Positions 16,328 to 25,566 of a stretch of 64,000 nucleotides of DNA are shown piece after piece; position 1 is the stretch's first letter, and each line of letters starts with the position of its first letter. This stretch comes from Vreelandella salicampi (lineage in GTDB: Bacteria; Pseudomonadota; Gammaproteobacteria; Pseudomonadales; Halomonadaceae): NCBI RefSeq assembly GCF_013415105.1, contig NZ_JACCDF010000001.1, positions 248,001 to 312,000 on the forward strand, written 5' to 3'. The notes below the pieces were generated by a model. That model was not told where the DNA came from, did no database searches, and worked only from the letters and a program-made list of their open reading frames with translations. Position numbers and translations under genes: made by a program.

Positions 16328-16666
16328 TCAGCCCAGGTAACGCCGCCCGTTGCGCTCAAACGCGGGTTTTGCCGGCTTGGGCGCTGATGGCGGCGCCAGC
16401 AGCGCTTTCAGTGCCGCTTCATCCAACCAACCGCGTACTCTGAGCCATTCGCCCAAACACTTAGGGTCTAACCCTCGGTCCAGTTCAACGCCTTCGGCAT
16501 CGGCTAGCACTGGGATGCGCACGCCGTAGCGCGCCATAAGATCATCGTCCGCGCTGATTTCGATATGGCGCAACACCACCTCGTCATTGGCGAGCGTATG
16601 TAACAGCGCCTCTAGCTGCGCACATAGATGGCAGCCTAAGGTGGTATAAAGCCAAAGTTTGATCAC
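16328..16666 (-). CDS. Glutaredoxin-like thiol protein (DUF836 type)
   Basis: A 112-residue thioredoxin-fold protein with the redox motif CHLC near residue 12 (TTLGCHLCAQLEALL) and the cis-Pro loop VRIPVLAD near residue 50. This is the pattern of the small glutaredoxin family PF05768. A Pro/Lys-rich tail follows the fold. Its ATG overlaps the rlmKL stop by four bases, so translation is coupled to that rRNA methyltransferase. The partner reductase and substrate are unknown. Confidence 0.82.
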   Translation of the reverse strand: MIKLWLYTTLGCHLCAQLEALLHTLANDEVVLRHIEISADDDLMARYGVRIPVLADAEGVELDRGLDPKCLGEWLRVRGWLDEAALKALLAPPSAPKPAKPAFERNGRRYLG

Positions 16667-18855
16667 GACGCCTCCTTGTGGCGCAGCAAAAAGACATGGT
16701 GCAGGTTGGTACGGCGCTGGAAATCCGGGTCGAAAGAGCGCGCGGAAATATCCTCAACGTCAAAGCGCTCTACCAGGGCGTCATCAAGGACAAAGCGACG
16801 CTGATTATTGGAGAATACCAACGTGCCCCCCGGGGCTAAACGCGCCATCGCCAAGTTCACCAACTGCGAATGGTCACGCTGAATATCCAGCGTCTCGCTC
16901 ATTTTCTTTGAGTTGGAAAACGTCGGCGGGTCCATAAAAATCACATCAAACGTTGTGCTTGCCGTTTCCAGCCAATGAAAACAGTCGTCACGCATCACGC
17001 GGTGGCGAGATGGGTCGAGCTGATTAAGCGCGAAGTTATCCTGAGCCCACTTGAGGTAGGTATTGGACATATCCACGCTGACGCTATCACTCGCACCGCC
17101 CAAGGCAGCGTGCACCGTCGCGGTGGCCGTGTAGCAGAACAGGTTCAAAAAACGCTTACCCTCGGCCATTTCCCTAAGCATTCGGCGCACCGGCCGGTGG
17201 TCGAGAAACAGTCCGGTATCCAAATAATCGCGCAGATTCACCCACAGCCACGCCGACCCTTCTTGCACCTTAAAACGCTCGCCGCTGGCGTCGCGTTTCT
17301 GATATTGGGCGCTGCCAGTTTGACGCTCGCGGCGTTTCACATAGACATGACTCGAATCCACCTTCAAGGCGTCAGGCAGCACTTCCAAGGCATCAAACAG
17401 GCGCTTTTGGGCTTGAGCGGCATTCACCGTGCGCGGCGGCGCGTATTCCTGCACGTGGACACGATCACCATATACATCGATGGCCAGCGCGAACTCCGGC
17501 ATATCCGCGTCATAGAGGCGATAGCAGGTTTCACCGCTTTGTTTAAGCCATTTTTTTAAGCGTTTCTGGTTCTTTTTTAGCCGGTTGGCAAACATCTCTG
17601 CGTTTTCAGATACGCGCGGCGATGGGTGATGGGTCTCGTCGTGTAGTTCGGGGCCAGCCGCATCGGCAATGTCCATGAGCAATAACTTGGCATCCAGCGG
17701 TCCGTTTTTCAGCGCGTACTGCTTGTGGGCACGCAAGCCCAGCCGATGGCCTAAATCCGGGTTGCCGGTGAAAAGCGCTAGCGTCCAACCGGGGAACGCC
17801 GCTTTCACTTTCTCGCCCAGCGTGGCGTAAAGGGTGACTAGCTCCGGCAGCTCGCCGAGCCGCTCGCCATAAGGCGGGTTAGTGATCAGTAGGCCTTTCG
17901 GGGCGTGTTCCCCCTCCAGCGCAGCGGGCCTTTCAAGCGTTGCTAGGCTCTGGCCGGTGAGTGTAATCAACGCAGGAACGCCGGCGCGCATAGCGTTGGC
18001 TTTAGCCGCCGAGAGTGCTGCGGGGCTTTGGTCAAAGCCGAATAGCTGATTTTTACAGCGTTTGCGCCCGATGCTTGCGCGCGCCTGGGCTTCACGCGTT
18101 AGCTCTTGCCATGCGGCGCGATCAAAAAGCGCCCAGCCGTGAAAACCAAACCGCTCACGGTGCAGGTTTGGTGCTTGATCGGCGGCGATCAGCGCCGCTT
18201 CAATCAGTAGCGTCCCCGCGCCGCAAAGCGGATCGATCAGCGGCTCGCCCGCTTTCGCGCGCTCGGGCCAACCGGCACGCACCAGCAACGCTGCCGCTAG
18301 GTTTTCTTTGAGCGGCGCATGCCCCACATCGCGGCGGTAGCCACGCCTGTGCAGGCTTTCACCGGCAAGGTCGATACCCAGCGTTAGGTTCTCCCGGTGC
18401 AGGTGGGCATATAGGCGCACATCGGGGGTTTTGGTATCGACATTCGGGCGCGCCTGCCCCGCCAGCAAGAGCGCATCCACCACGCCATCTTTAACCGTTT
18501 GCGCGCCGAAACGGGTATGGCGTATGTGTTCACTGCGGCCATGGAAATCGACAGCAATTGTTTTTCCCGAGGCAATATGGCGTGCCCAGGGCACTCGCGT
18601 TGAGACAACGCGCAGCCGCTCTGCCGTATCCACCAGCGGCTCGCGTGAAATGACCGCGATAACGCGGTTGGCCAACCGTGACCAGAGACATAGCCGATAT
18701 GCCGTCGCGTGGCTGGCACTGGCGAAAACCCCGGCCACAGTGGTTTTGCCAGGCGTGGCACCTAGGCTCGCTAGCTCATCAGCCAGCAGGCCCTCGATCC
18801 CTTTTGGGCAAGTAACCAGCAGGTCTAATTCGTTGCTTTGGCTTGGATCAGTCAT
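16663..18855 (-). CDS. rlmL: Bifunctional 23S rRNA methyltransferase RlmKL
   Basis: A 730-residue fusion of two methyltransferases. The N-terminal half (RlmL) has a THUMP domain (about residues 50-160), an SAM-binding motif DPLCGAGTLLIEAAL near 210 and the amino-methylating motif TNPPYGERLG near 327; it makes m2G2445 of 23S rRNA. The C-terminal half (RlmK) has LNLFCYTATATVHAALGG near 590 and MDPPTFSNSKKM near 665 and makes m7G2069. Length and order match Escherichia coli RlmKL (about 702). It is the first gene of a two-gene unit with the glutaredoxin-like protein. Confidence 0.96.
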   Translation of the reverse strand: MTDPSQSNELDLLVTCPKGIEGLLADELASLGATPGKTTVAGVFASASHATAYRLCLWSRLANRVIAVISREPLVDTAERLRVVSTRVPWARHIASGKTIAVDFHGRSEHIRHTRFGAQTVKDGVVDALLLAGQARPNVDTKTPDVRLYAHLHRENLTLGIDLAGESLHRRGYRRDVGHAPLKENLAAALLVRAGWPERAKAGEPLIDPLCGAGTLLIEAALIAADQAPNLHRERFGFHGWALFDRAAWQELTREAQARASIGRKRCKNQLFGFDQSPAALSAAKANAMRAGVPALITLTGQSLATLERPAALEGEHAPKGLLITNPPYGERLGELPELVTLYATLGEKVKAAFPGWTLALFTGNPDLGHRLGLRAHKQYALKNGPLDAKLLLMDIADAAGPELHDETHHPSPRVSENAEMFANRLKKNQKRLKKWLKQSGETCYRLYDADMPEFALAIDVYGDRVHVQEYAPPRTVNAAQAQKRLFDALEVLPDALKVDSSHVYVKRRERQTGSAQYQKRDASGERFKVQEGSAWLWVNLRDYLDTGLFLDHRPVRRMLREMAEGKRFLNLFCYTATATVHAALGGASDSVSVDMSNTYLKWAQDNFALNQLDPSRHRVMRDDCFHWLETASTTFDVIFMDPPTFSNSKKMSETLDIQRDHSQLVNLAMARLAPGGTLVFSNNQRRFVLDDALVERFDVEDISARSFDPDFQRRTNLHHVFLLRHKEAS

Positions 18856-19164
18856 AGTGGCGGCAGCGCTAAATGCGCGATATTCCTATATATGGCAAAA
18901 AAGTTTACGTCTTATGACAATTTGAGGGTCGACAAGTCACCCCATCATGGGCTAACAATAAAGGTGTAGCTACACAAAACGCTTGCGCGACGACAAGGAT
19001 TCTCTGTCAGTCAGCGGCACGTTCAGCACGTGAGTGCTCGACATTTTTTTTGCAACGCCGCTATCACGGCTATGTTACGCCAAGCGATGATGAAATGGTT
19101 TTGTCTTCACCCATAAAAAACAGGCCATTTCCCCTCAAAGGCTTTCATATAACGAGGTTAGCCA
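18856..19164. other. Divergent intergenic region between rlmKL and rmf
   Basis: About 310 bases without a gene. It must hold the divergent promoters of rlmKL and rmf, but no convincing -35/-10 pair was found. A small inverted repeat AGCAC-GTGA-GTGCT lies near 19029-19042. The AT-rich last 80 bases before rmf fit the position of a growth-phase-controlled promoter, but that is inference only. Confidence 0.5.
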
Positions 19165-19374
19165 ATGAAACGACAAAAACGTGACCGCTTCCAGCGGGCT
19201 TATGTTCACGGCTACAAAGCAGGTGTTTCCGGTCGCTCCCGAGACGTTTGCCCCAGTGAAAATATTAATTTACGCGAGTACTGGATGAGCGGTTGGCGTG
19301 AAGGCCGCGGTGACCAATGGGACAGTATGACGGGCGTATCAGGCATTCACAAAAACCCCACGGTCATGACATAG
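19165..19374 (+). CDS. rmf: Ribosome modulation factor RMF
   Basis: A 69-residue basic protein that dimerises 70S ribosomes into inactive 100S particles in stationary phase. Nearly the whole sequence is diagnostic: MKRQKRDRFQRAYVHGYKAG, CPSENINLREYWMSGWREGR and then GD. It is slightly longer than the Escherichia coli protein (55). CGAGG precedes the ATG. In Escherichia coli it is induced by ppGpp and slow growth. It is monocistronic here, with its own terminator. Confidence 0.97.
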   Translation: MKRQKRDRFQRAYVHGYKAGVSGRSRDVCPSENINLREYWMSGWREGRGDQWDSMTGVSGIHKNPTVMT

Positions 19375-19414
19375 CGTTGTTTACCTGTTCTCATTCCCTT
19401 TATTAGCTTGGCAT

Positions 19415-19441
19415 AGCCCGCTTAACTCAGCGGGCTTTTTG
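19415..19441 (+). terminator. Terminator of rmf, overlapping the pyrD 3' end
   Basis: A perfect 7-bp stem AGCCCGC / GCGGGCT with an 8-base loop, followed by TTTTT on the plus strand. Its right half lies inside the last codons of pyrD, which is read on the other strand. Confidence 0.87.
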
Positions 19442-20456
19442 CTACTTGCGTTTTAAGGGCTTCGGCGCACTCGCCCACTAGCTTAGGCCCGCGATAAATC
19501 AACCCGGAATAAAGCTGCACCACATCTGCCCCCGCGTCTATTTTCGCCTGCGCGGTCTCGCCACTGTCGATGCCGCCGACGCCGATAATCGGCATTGCTG
19601 GCAAATATTCGCGCAACAGCCGGATGATGCGATTGGACACTTCAAAAACAGGCCTACCGGAAAGCCCCCCTGCCTCGTGCGCCTGCGGGTCGTGCTGAAC
19701 GGCATCACGTGCCACGGTGGTATTGGTCGCAATGACACCGTCAAAGTGATTGTGCTCAATGCTTTTGGCCACCAACGCCACCTCGTCTGTGTCCATATCC
19801 GGGGCGATTTTTACCAGCAATGGCACCTTGCGGCCACGTTCTGTATCCAGCGCGAAAGCCCTTTCACGAATCGGCCCTAACAACGCATCGAGCTGCTCAC
19901 CAAACTGCAGCGTACGAAGCCCCGGTGTGTTAGGTGAGGAGATATTGATGGTGATGTAATCCGCCAGCGGGTGGACAGCCTCCAGACAAACAAGATAGTC
20001 ATCCAGGGCATTTTCAACGGCGGTAGTGAGATTTTTGCCGATATTGATGCCGAGGATGCCATCGAAATGGCGCTTTTTCACTTGTTCAACTAAGTGTGCC
20101 ACCCCTTGGTTGTTGAACCCGAAGCGGTTGATGATTGCCTCGTGGTTAGCGAGGCGAAAAAGCCGCGGTTTTGGATTGCCCGGCTGGGGTTTGGGTGTCA
20201 CGGTGCCCACTTCGATAAAGCCAAAGCCCAGCGCTCCCAGTGCATCAAGATGCTCCGCATTTTTATCCAGCCCAGCCGCGAGCCCAACACGATTGGGAAA
20301 CACAAGCCCCATCAGCGTCACCGGGTCATCTACTCGCGGCCCTGCCAGATGCTTAACGCCACCAACGCGGTGAAGCACCTCCAGGGCGCTAAGCGCCATA
20401 CCGTGGGAGGTTTCAGGATCAAGGCGAAACAGCAACGAGCGGGCAAGATCGTACAT
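19422..20456 (-). CDS. pyrD: Dihydroorotate dehydrogenase (quinone), class 2, PyrD
   Basis: A 344-residue membrane-associated flavoprotein that oxidises dihydroorotate to orotate with quinone, the fourth step of pyrimidine synthesis. An N-terminal amphipathic part (MYDLARSLLFRLDPETSHG) is typical of class 2. GLAAGLDKNAEHLDALGALG and GTVTPKPQPGNPKPRLFR follow, then the catalytic Ser in NISSPNTPGLRTLQ and the FMN phosphate loop GVGGIDSG. The ATG at 20456 has GGAG five bases before it and matches the family start. Only about 30 bases separate it from the gdhB terminator. Confidence 0.97.
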   Translation of the reverse strand: MYDLARSLLFRLDPETSHGMALSALEVLHRVGGVKHLAGPRVDDPVTLMGLVFPNRVGLAAGLDKNAEHLDALGALGFGFIEVGTVTPKPQPGNPKPRLFRLANHEAIINRFGFNNQGVAHLVEQVKKRHFDGILGINIGKNLTTAVENALDDYLVCLEAVHPLADYITINISSPNTPGLRTLQFGEQLDALLGPIRERAFALDTERGRKVPLLVKIAPDMDTDEVALVAKSIEHNHFDGVIATNTTVARDAVQHDPQAHEAGGLSGRPVFEVSNRIIRLLREYLPAMPIIGVGGIDSGETAQAKIDAGADVVQLYSGLIYRGPKLVGECAEALKTQVAKSPLS

Positions 20457-20485
20457 TCGGGCTCCGGGCAAAATATCCAGACAAT

Positions 20486-20525
20486 AAAAAGGTGCGGTGT
20501 GCGATTATAGCGCACACCACACCTT
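20486..20525 (-). terminator. Terminator of gdhB with TATAAT in the loop
   Basis: On the minus strand AAGGTGTGGTGTGCG pairs with CGCACACCGCACCTT (one mismatch), followed by TTTTATTGT. The loop is CTATAATC, containing a perfect -10 consensus (minus strand, about 20503-20508) that points toward pyrD. Confidence 0.85.
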
Positions 20526-20550
20526 CACGTATTGCTGACTGTGTCGGCTG

Positions 20551-23500
20551 TTAGGCTTCGCTGTCGCTCTCAGCAAGGTCGACCAGCTCGCGCACAGCCA
20601 CGGCAAACAGCGCAAAGCCACTTTCGCTACCGCTACGTACCTCCTCAATCAAGCGGCACCAGCGGCCATGCAGTTTGTCGTGCTGTTCAAGCCACTGCGC
20701 CACCCGTTCCTCAGGGGTACGGCTTCCCGCGTCTAGCTTCAACACGCTGGTCGTGAGTGCCAGTTGCTGGCGGTCGATATCATCACGGAAGGTTTCCCGC
20801 GCCTGCGCCTGCCAGGCGTCACGCACGTCAAGCCGGGTGACCTGTTGAATCATCCACGGCAGTTCCAGGCAGCTGCCAATCTCGTAAAACACTTCCGCCA
20901 CGCGCTGGGGTTTTTCGTTGGTAAGGCGCGCTGCTTGGATAATACCTAAGCCAGCATACAGACTCGGCGCTGCCGCTACGCTTGACGCCAGCGCATCAGT
21001 CACGCCTGCTTCCAGTAGCCCATCACGGCGCCCGCGCCAAGTATCCAGCTCTTCACCACTTAATAGCTCACCAATGCCCTCTTGTAGCTGCGCTAAACGC
21101 GGCGCGAAATACTCCACCGTATCCTGGGTCGAAAGCCCCAGATGCTGGCGCAAGAACCAGCGTGTCGCACGGCGAATCATACGCATCAGGTCCTGCATCA
21201 TGCTGTACTGCACCTTGCTTGAGACCTGATTATCCAACGCTTCGATCTCTGCCCATAGCGACGGCAAGTTAAAGCTATCGCGCGCGACGATATAGGCGCG
21301 GGCAATATCCGCACGCCCTGCGCCCGTGGAGTCGATCAAGCGGCGCACAAACACGATACCCATGTGGTCGACCAAATCATTGGCTACCTGGGTGGCAACG
21401 ATTTCGCGCTTCAAGCGATGGTCGTACATTTCCTGCTTGTAGCGTTCCACCAACACATTCGGGAAGAGACGCTCCAAATGACGGTGAATATACGGGTCAT
21501 CGGGCACATCAGAGGTAATCAAATCGCCCTTCAACGTGCTTTTGGCGTAAGAGATCAACACCGAAAGCTCTGGCAACCTCATGCCTTGGTTGCTGCCCGT
21601 GCGCTCTTTAAGCACGTCATCCGCGGGTAAAAATTCAAGCTCACGATCAATCTGCCCGGCAGACTCAAGCTCGGTGATAAAGCGCCGATACGGCCCGATC
21701 CCTTGCTGTGAAATTAGCGCGGAAAGATCCAGCGCCTGGGTCTGGCGATAGTTATCCAGAATCACCAAGTCCGCTACTTCCTCGGTCATCTCAGCGAGCA
21801 GTTGGTTACGCTGTTTTTCGGTCATATCCCCGCGTTTGACCACTTCATCGATCAATATCTTGATATTGACTTCATGATCTGAGCAGTTCACACCGCCGGC
21901 GTTATCGATAAAGTCGGTATAGGCACACACCCCCTTGGCTGCGGCTTCCATACGTCCACGCTGGGTAAAGCCAAGGTTGCCGCCCTCACCGATCACACGG
22001 CAATTAAGCTCGTTACCGTTAATACGCAGTGAATCGTTCGCTTTATCGCCCACGTCAGCGTCGGTTTCATCCGAGCCTTTCACGTAGGTGCCGATACCCC
22101 CGTTCCAGATCAAATCAACCTTGGCTTGCAGCATCGCATGGATCAGCTCATTAGGCGCCAGCCGCGATTGCGTGATGCCAAAGGCTTTCTGCATTTGCGG
22201 GGTTATATCAATGGATTTGGCGCCACGGCTGAAAATACCGCCGCCTTCAGATATCAAGGATTGATCATAATCTTCCCAGCTGGACCGCGGCATATCAAAG
22301 AGGCGCTTGCGCTCGGCAAACGTGGCCTCGGCATCCGGCGTAGGGTCAACAAAGATATGCAGGTGGTTGAATGCCCCTACCAGCTGGATCTTGTCCGACA
22401 GCAACATCCCGTTGCCGAAGACATCGCCGCCCATATCGCCAATACCCACGACCGTGAATTCCTCTCGCTGAGTATCCAGGCCGAGGTTACGGAAATGGCG
22501 CTTAACCGACTCCCAGGCGCCGCGCGCGGTAATGCCCATCTTCTTATGGTCATAACCATTGGCACCGCCGGAAGCGAATGCATCGCCTAGCCAGTGGCCA
22601 TACTCCAAGGATATTTCATTAGCGATATCCGAGAACGTCGCGGTGCCTTTATCGGCCGCCACCACCAAATAGGCATCGTCGTCATCGTGACGGACAACAT
22701 TTTTCGGCGGTATAACATCGCCCCCGTCAAGATTATCGGTCACATCTAGTAGCGCGCGGATAAAGGTCTTGTAGCAGGCGATCCCTTCTTTTTGCAGGGT
22801 TTCACGGTCAGCATTTTCCGGCATGCGTTTGCAAACGAAGCCGCCCTTGGCGCCGACCGGCACGATAACGGCGTTTTTTACCTGCTGCGCTTTAACCAAC
22901 CCCAGGACTTCGGTACGGAAATCCTCCATGCGATCTGACCAGCGCAGGCCACCCCGCGCCACTTTGCCGCCGCGTAAGTGAACCCCTTCCACACGGGGAG
23001 AACAGACGAAAATCTCAAACGCTGGGCGCGGCTTGGGCATGCCGGTGACCTTCGAAGGCTCCAGCTTGTAAGAGATATAGTCTTTGAAGCGTCCATTCTC
23101 GTTGAGCTGATAATAGTTGGTGCGTAGCGTAGCCTGAATCAGCTCCATAAAACGGCGCAAAAGCTGATCGTCATTTAAGCTCGATACATCGTCTAACTGC
23201 GCGTTGATGCGCGCGAGGCAGTCGCTTTTATCCCGCTCGGTGCGCTCGGGATCAAAGCGCAAGCGGAAGAGCTCGACCAGCTCGCAGGTAATACCGGCGT
23301 GATTTGCCAAGGTCGAGGCGATGTAGTTCTGCGACATACCAAAGCGGATCTGCTTAAGGTAACGAGCATAACCGCGCAGCATCGCGACTTCACGCCAGTC
23401 AAGGTTGGCGCCGATAATCAGCCGGTTAAAGGCGTCGTTATCCGCTTCACCCGCCCAAATGCGCTGAAACGCTTCGGTAAACGTCTCACGCATATCGCTC

Positions 23501-25374
23501 AGACTGACATCGATCCCGCTGTGCTCAAGCTCGAAATCGTGAATCCAATAACGCTGCTCGGGCGCGTTGATTTCATACGGACGCTCTCCGATTACACGTA
23601 GGCCTAAGTTCTCCATCATCGGCAACACGTCGGAGAGCGGAATCTGCGAGGCGCGATGGAATAACTTTAAGTTAACACCGCCTCCCTGCTCTTCAAGCGG
23701 GCGATACAGCGACAGGGCAAGATCATTACCGTTATCCAGCGCCAGCAGATGCTGGACGTCAAACACCGCCGTTCGGGCGCTGAAATCTTCGCGGTAGCTA
23801 GCGGAGTATGCCTCGCAAAAGCGGTCCATTAACCGGTTAGCCTGCTCTTCGCCAAAGCCTTCCACCATGGCTGAGTGCAGCTCATCGCGCCAGCTACGTG
23901 CGAGAAGCGCAATTTTGTCTTCCAGGCGTTTGATATCAAACTGCCCTGGTTGGTCACCATTAAAGCGTAGAATCAGCTGAATACGTGCCAGTACCGACTC
24001 AGACAAGTAGGTATTAAAGTCGCCAAAGTGAGCATCCATCTCATCGCAGAGCAGTTTCTGAATCCGCTGGCGTAAATCCGTCGAGAAAACATCGCGCGGC
24101 ACAAAGATCAGGCAGGAGAAAAACTTACCACTGACATCGGAGCGCACAAACAGCCGTACCTGGCGGCGCTCACGAATGTTAAGAATTCCAAGGGCTGTGC
24201 TTGCCAGCGATTCCGTGTCAATTTGAAACAGGTCGTCGCGGGGATACACCTCTAGCACTTGCAGCAGCTGCTTGCCGTTATGCCCCTGGGGGTTAAACCC
24301 GGCAATGTCCATCACGGCTTTCAGCTTGCGCCGCAGTAGCGGAATATTGCGCGGCGATTCGTTATAGACGGTGGCCGTAAACAGGCCAAAAAAGCGCCGC
24401 TCGCCGATGACATTGCCATCGTCATCATAACGGTCCACGGTGATGTAATCAGGATACGTCGGCCGATGAACGCGGGAATGGTGAGCACTTTTGGCGAAGG
24501 ACAAAAGCTGCGGCACGAGCACGTAACCGCCATCTTCGTCTATCCCTTCTTCGGAGCGAATTCGCTCGCTATAGCGCGGCTGATCAAGACGGAAGACCCC
24601 GAGAACGCTGTCAGAATCGCGCTTGAGTTCACCCTCTTGCAAAATGTATTCGTCATAACCGAGAAAGGTGAAATTGTCTTTTACCAGCCACTCAAGAAAT
24701 GCGATGGCCTCTTCATGGTCGTCCGGGTCAATTTGCGGCGGGCAAGCCTTTTCCAACTCTTGAATCGTTTCGCGGGTGCGCTCGCACATGAGCTCGTAGT
24801 CAACCACAGAGGTGCGCACATCGCGCAGTACATCTAGCAGATTGACCTCGATGTCTGTCAGCGCCTGCTGATCGGTGTGGCGGTCGACTTCTATCACAAT
24901 CAGCGATTCACGCGACGTTGGCGCATTTTCATCGCGCGGCGCGGTAACGCGTTGAAGCTGATGATCACTATCACGGTCTACCGCTATTACGGCGTTTTGA
25001 ATCGCGTGTACGGTCAAGCCCCGACGGTTGAGTTCAATGCGTACCGAGTCGACCAAAAACGGCATGTCTTCATGCAACACAGCGACGAACGTGTGCGTCG
25101 ATTGCCAGCCGTGCTCTTCAAAATCCGGATTAAAGACTCTGACTTTCGGCTGATTGGGATCGTGATGCTGCAAAAACTGCCAAATCGAGAGCGTCGCGCC
25201 ATAAAGATCGTCCAAGCGCCGATCAATCAAGTCTTCCACCGGCACCGTGGCATAAAACTGCCGTGCAAACGCATCAATGACGGCGGCTCTCTCAGGTTCT
25301 AAGCGCGCTTGTAGCCGTTCTTGTAGCTGTTTGAGTAGATCTTGCCGACTCTCTTCAATTGCAATGTAATGCAT
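20551..25374 (-). CDS. gdhB: NAD-specific glutamate dehydrogenase, 180-kDa type
   Basis: A 1,607-residue enzyme of the large NAD-GDH class (L_180), first studied in Streptomyces and Pseudomonas. It deaminates glutamate to 2-oxoglutarate for catabolism. An N-terminal half of ACT-like regulatory segments (about residues 1-700) precedes the catalytic core. The core shows GGLRWSDRMEDFRTEVLGL near 830, the catalytic Lys region VPVGAKGGFVCKRMP near 855, the Rossmann part GIGDMGGDVFGNGML near 975 and GEGGNLGFTQRGRMEAAAKG near 1140. A long C-terminal region follows. GAGGTG precedes the ATG. It is monocistronic, with its own terminator. Confidence 0.97.
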   Translation of the reverse strand: MHYIAIEESRQDLLKQLQERLQARLEPERAAVIDAFARQFYATVPVEDLIDRRLDDLYGATLSIWQFLQHHDPNQPKVRVFNPDFEEHGWQSTHTFVAVLHEDMPFLVDSVRIELNRRGLTVHAIQNAVIAVDRDSDHQLQRVTAPRDENAPTSRESLIVIEVDRHTDQQALTDIEVNLLDVLRDVRTSVVDYELMCERTRETIQELEKACPPQIDPDDHEEAIAFLEWLVKDNFTFLGYDEYILQEGELKRDSDSVLGVFRLDQPRYSERIRSEEGIDEDGGYVLVPQLLSFAKSAHHSRVHRPTYPDYITVDRYDDDGNVIGERRFFGLFTATVYNESPRNIPLLRRKLKAVMDIAGFNPQGHNGKQLLQVLEVYPRDDLFQIDTESLASTALGILNIRERRQVRLFVRSDVSGKFFSCLIFVPRDVFSTDLRQRIQKLLCDEMDAHFGDFNTYLSESVLARIQLILRFNGDQPGQFDIKRLEDKIALLARSWRDELHSAMVEGFGEEQANRLMDRFCEAYSASYREDFSARTAVFDVQHLLALDNGNDLALSLYRPLEEQGGGVNLKLFHRASQIPLSDVLPMMENLGLRVIGERPYEINAPEQRYWIHDFELEHSGIDVSLSDMRETFTEAFQRIWAGEADNDAFNRLIIGANLDWREVAMLRGYARYLKQIRFGMSQNYIASTLANHAGITCELVELFRLRFDPERTERDKSDCLARINAQLDDVSSLNDDQLLRRFMELIQATLRTNYYQLNENGRFKDYISYKLEPSKVTGMPKPRPAFEIFVCSPRVEGVHLRGGKVARGGLRWSDRMEDFRTEVLGLVKAQQVKNAVIVPVGAKGGFVCKRMPENADRETLQKEGIACYKTFIRALLDVTDNLDGGDVIPPKNVVRHDDDDAYLVVAADKGTATFSDIANEISLEYGHWLGDAFASGGANGYDHKKMGITARGAWESVKRHFRNLGLDTQREEFTVVGIGDMGGDVFGNGMLLSDKIQLVGAFNHLHIFVDPTPDAEATFAERKRLFDMPRSSWEDYDQSLISEGGGIFSRGAKSIDITPQMQKAFGITQSRLAPNELIHAMLQAKVDLIWNGGIGTYVKGSDETDADVGDKANDSLRINGNELNCRVIGEGGNLGFTQRGRMEAAAKGVCAYTDFIDNAGGVNCSDHEVNIKILIDEVVKRGDMTEKQRNQLLAEMTEEVADLVILDNYRQTQALDLSALISQQGIGPYRRFITELESAGQIDRELEFLPADDVLKERTGSNQGMRLPELSVLISYAKSTLKGDLITSDVPDDPYIHRHLERLFPNVLVERYKQEMYDHRLKREIVATQVANDLVDHMGIVFVRRLIDSTGAGRADIARAYIVARDSFNLPSLWAEIEALDNQVSSKVQYSMMQDLMRMIRRATRWFLRQHLGLSTQDTVEYFAPRLAQLQEGIGELLSGEELDTWRGRRDGLLEAGVTDALASSVAAAPSLYAGLGIIQAARLTNEKPQRVAEVFYEIGSCLELPWMIQQVTRLDVRDAWQAQARETFRDDIDRQQLALTTSVLKLDAGSRTPEERVAQWLEQHDKLHGRWCRLIEEVRSGSESGFALFAVAVRELVDLAESDSEA

Positions 25375-25566
25375 CCATCACCTCGACTACCAAGGCCGTC
25401 ATCGGCCAAAAAACGAAGCACAATAGGCTGTTAGGCCATCGTAGCACTGACTTTCGCTCCAGCTTACGCTAGCAATGCCCATGACCCCAGCCATTTGCCG
25501 TCTTGCTCATGGCTCATGCCGCTTATGCATCACGTGGTACTGATATCGTGTAGCACTGATATAGCG

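Noticed and set aside
16975..17559. 194-codon frame opposite rlmKL
   Set aside because: Antisense to a conserved coding region, with no ribosome site or family similarity.
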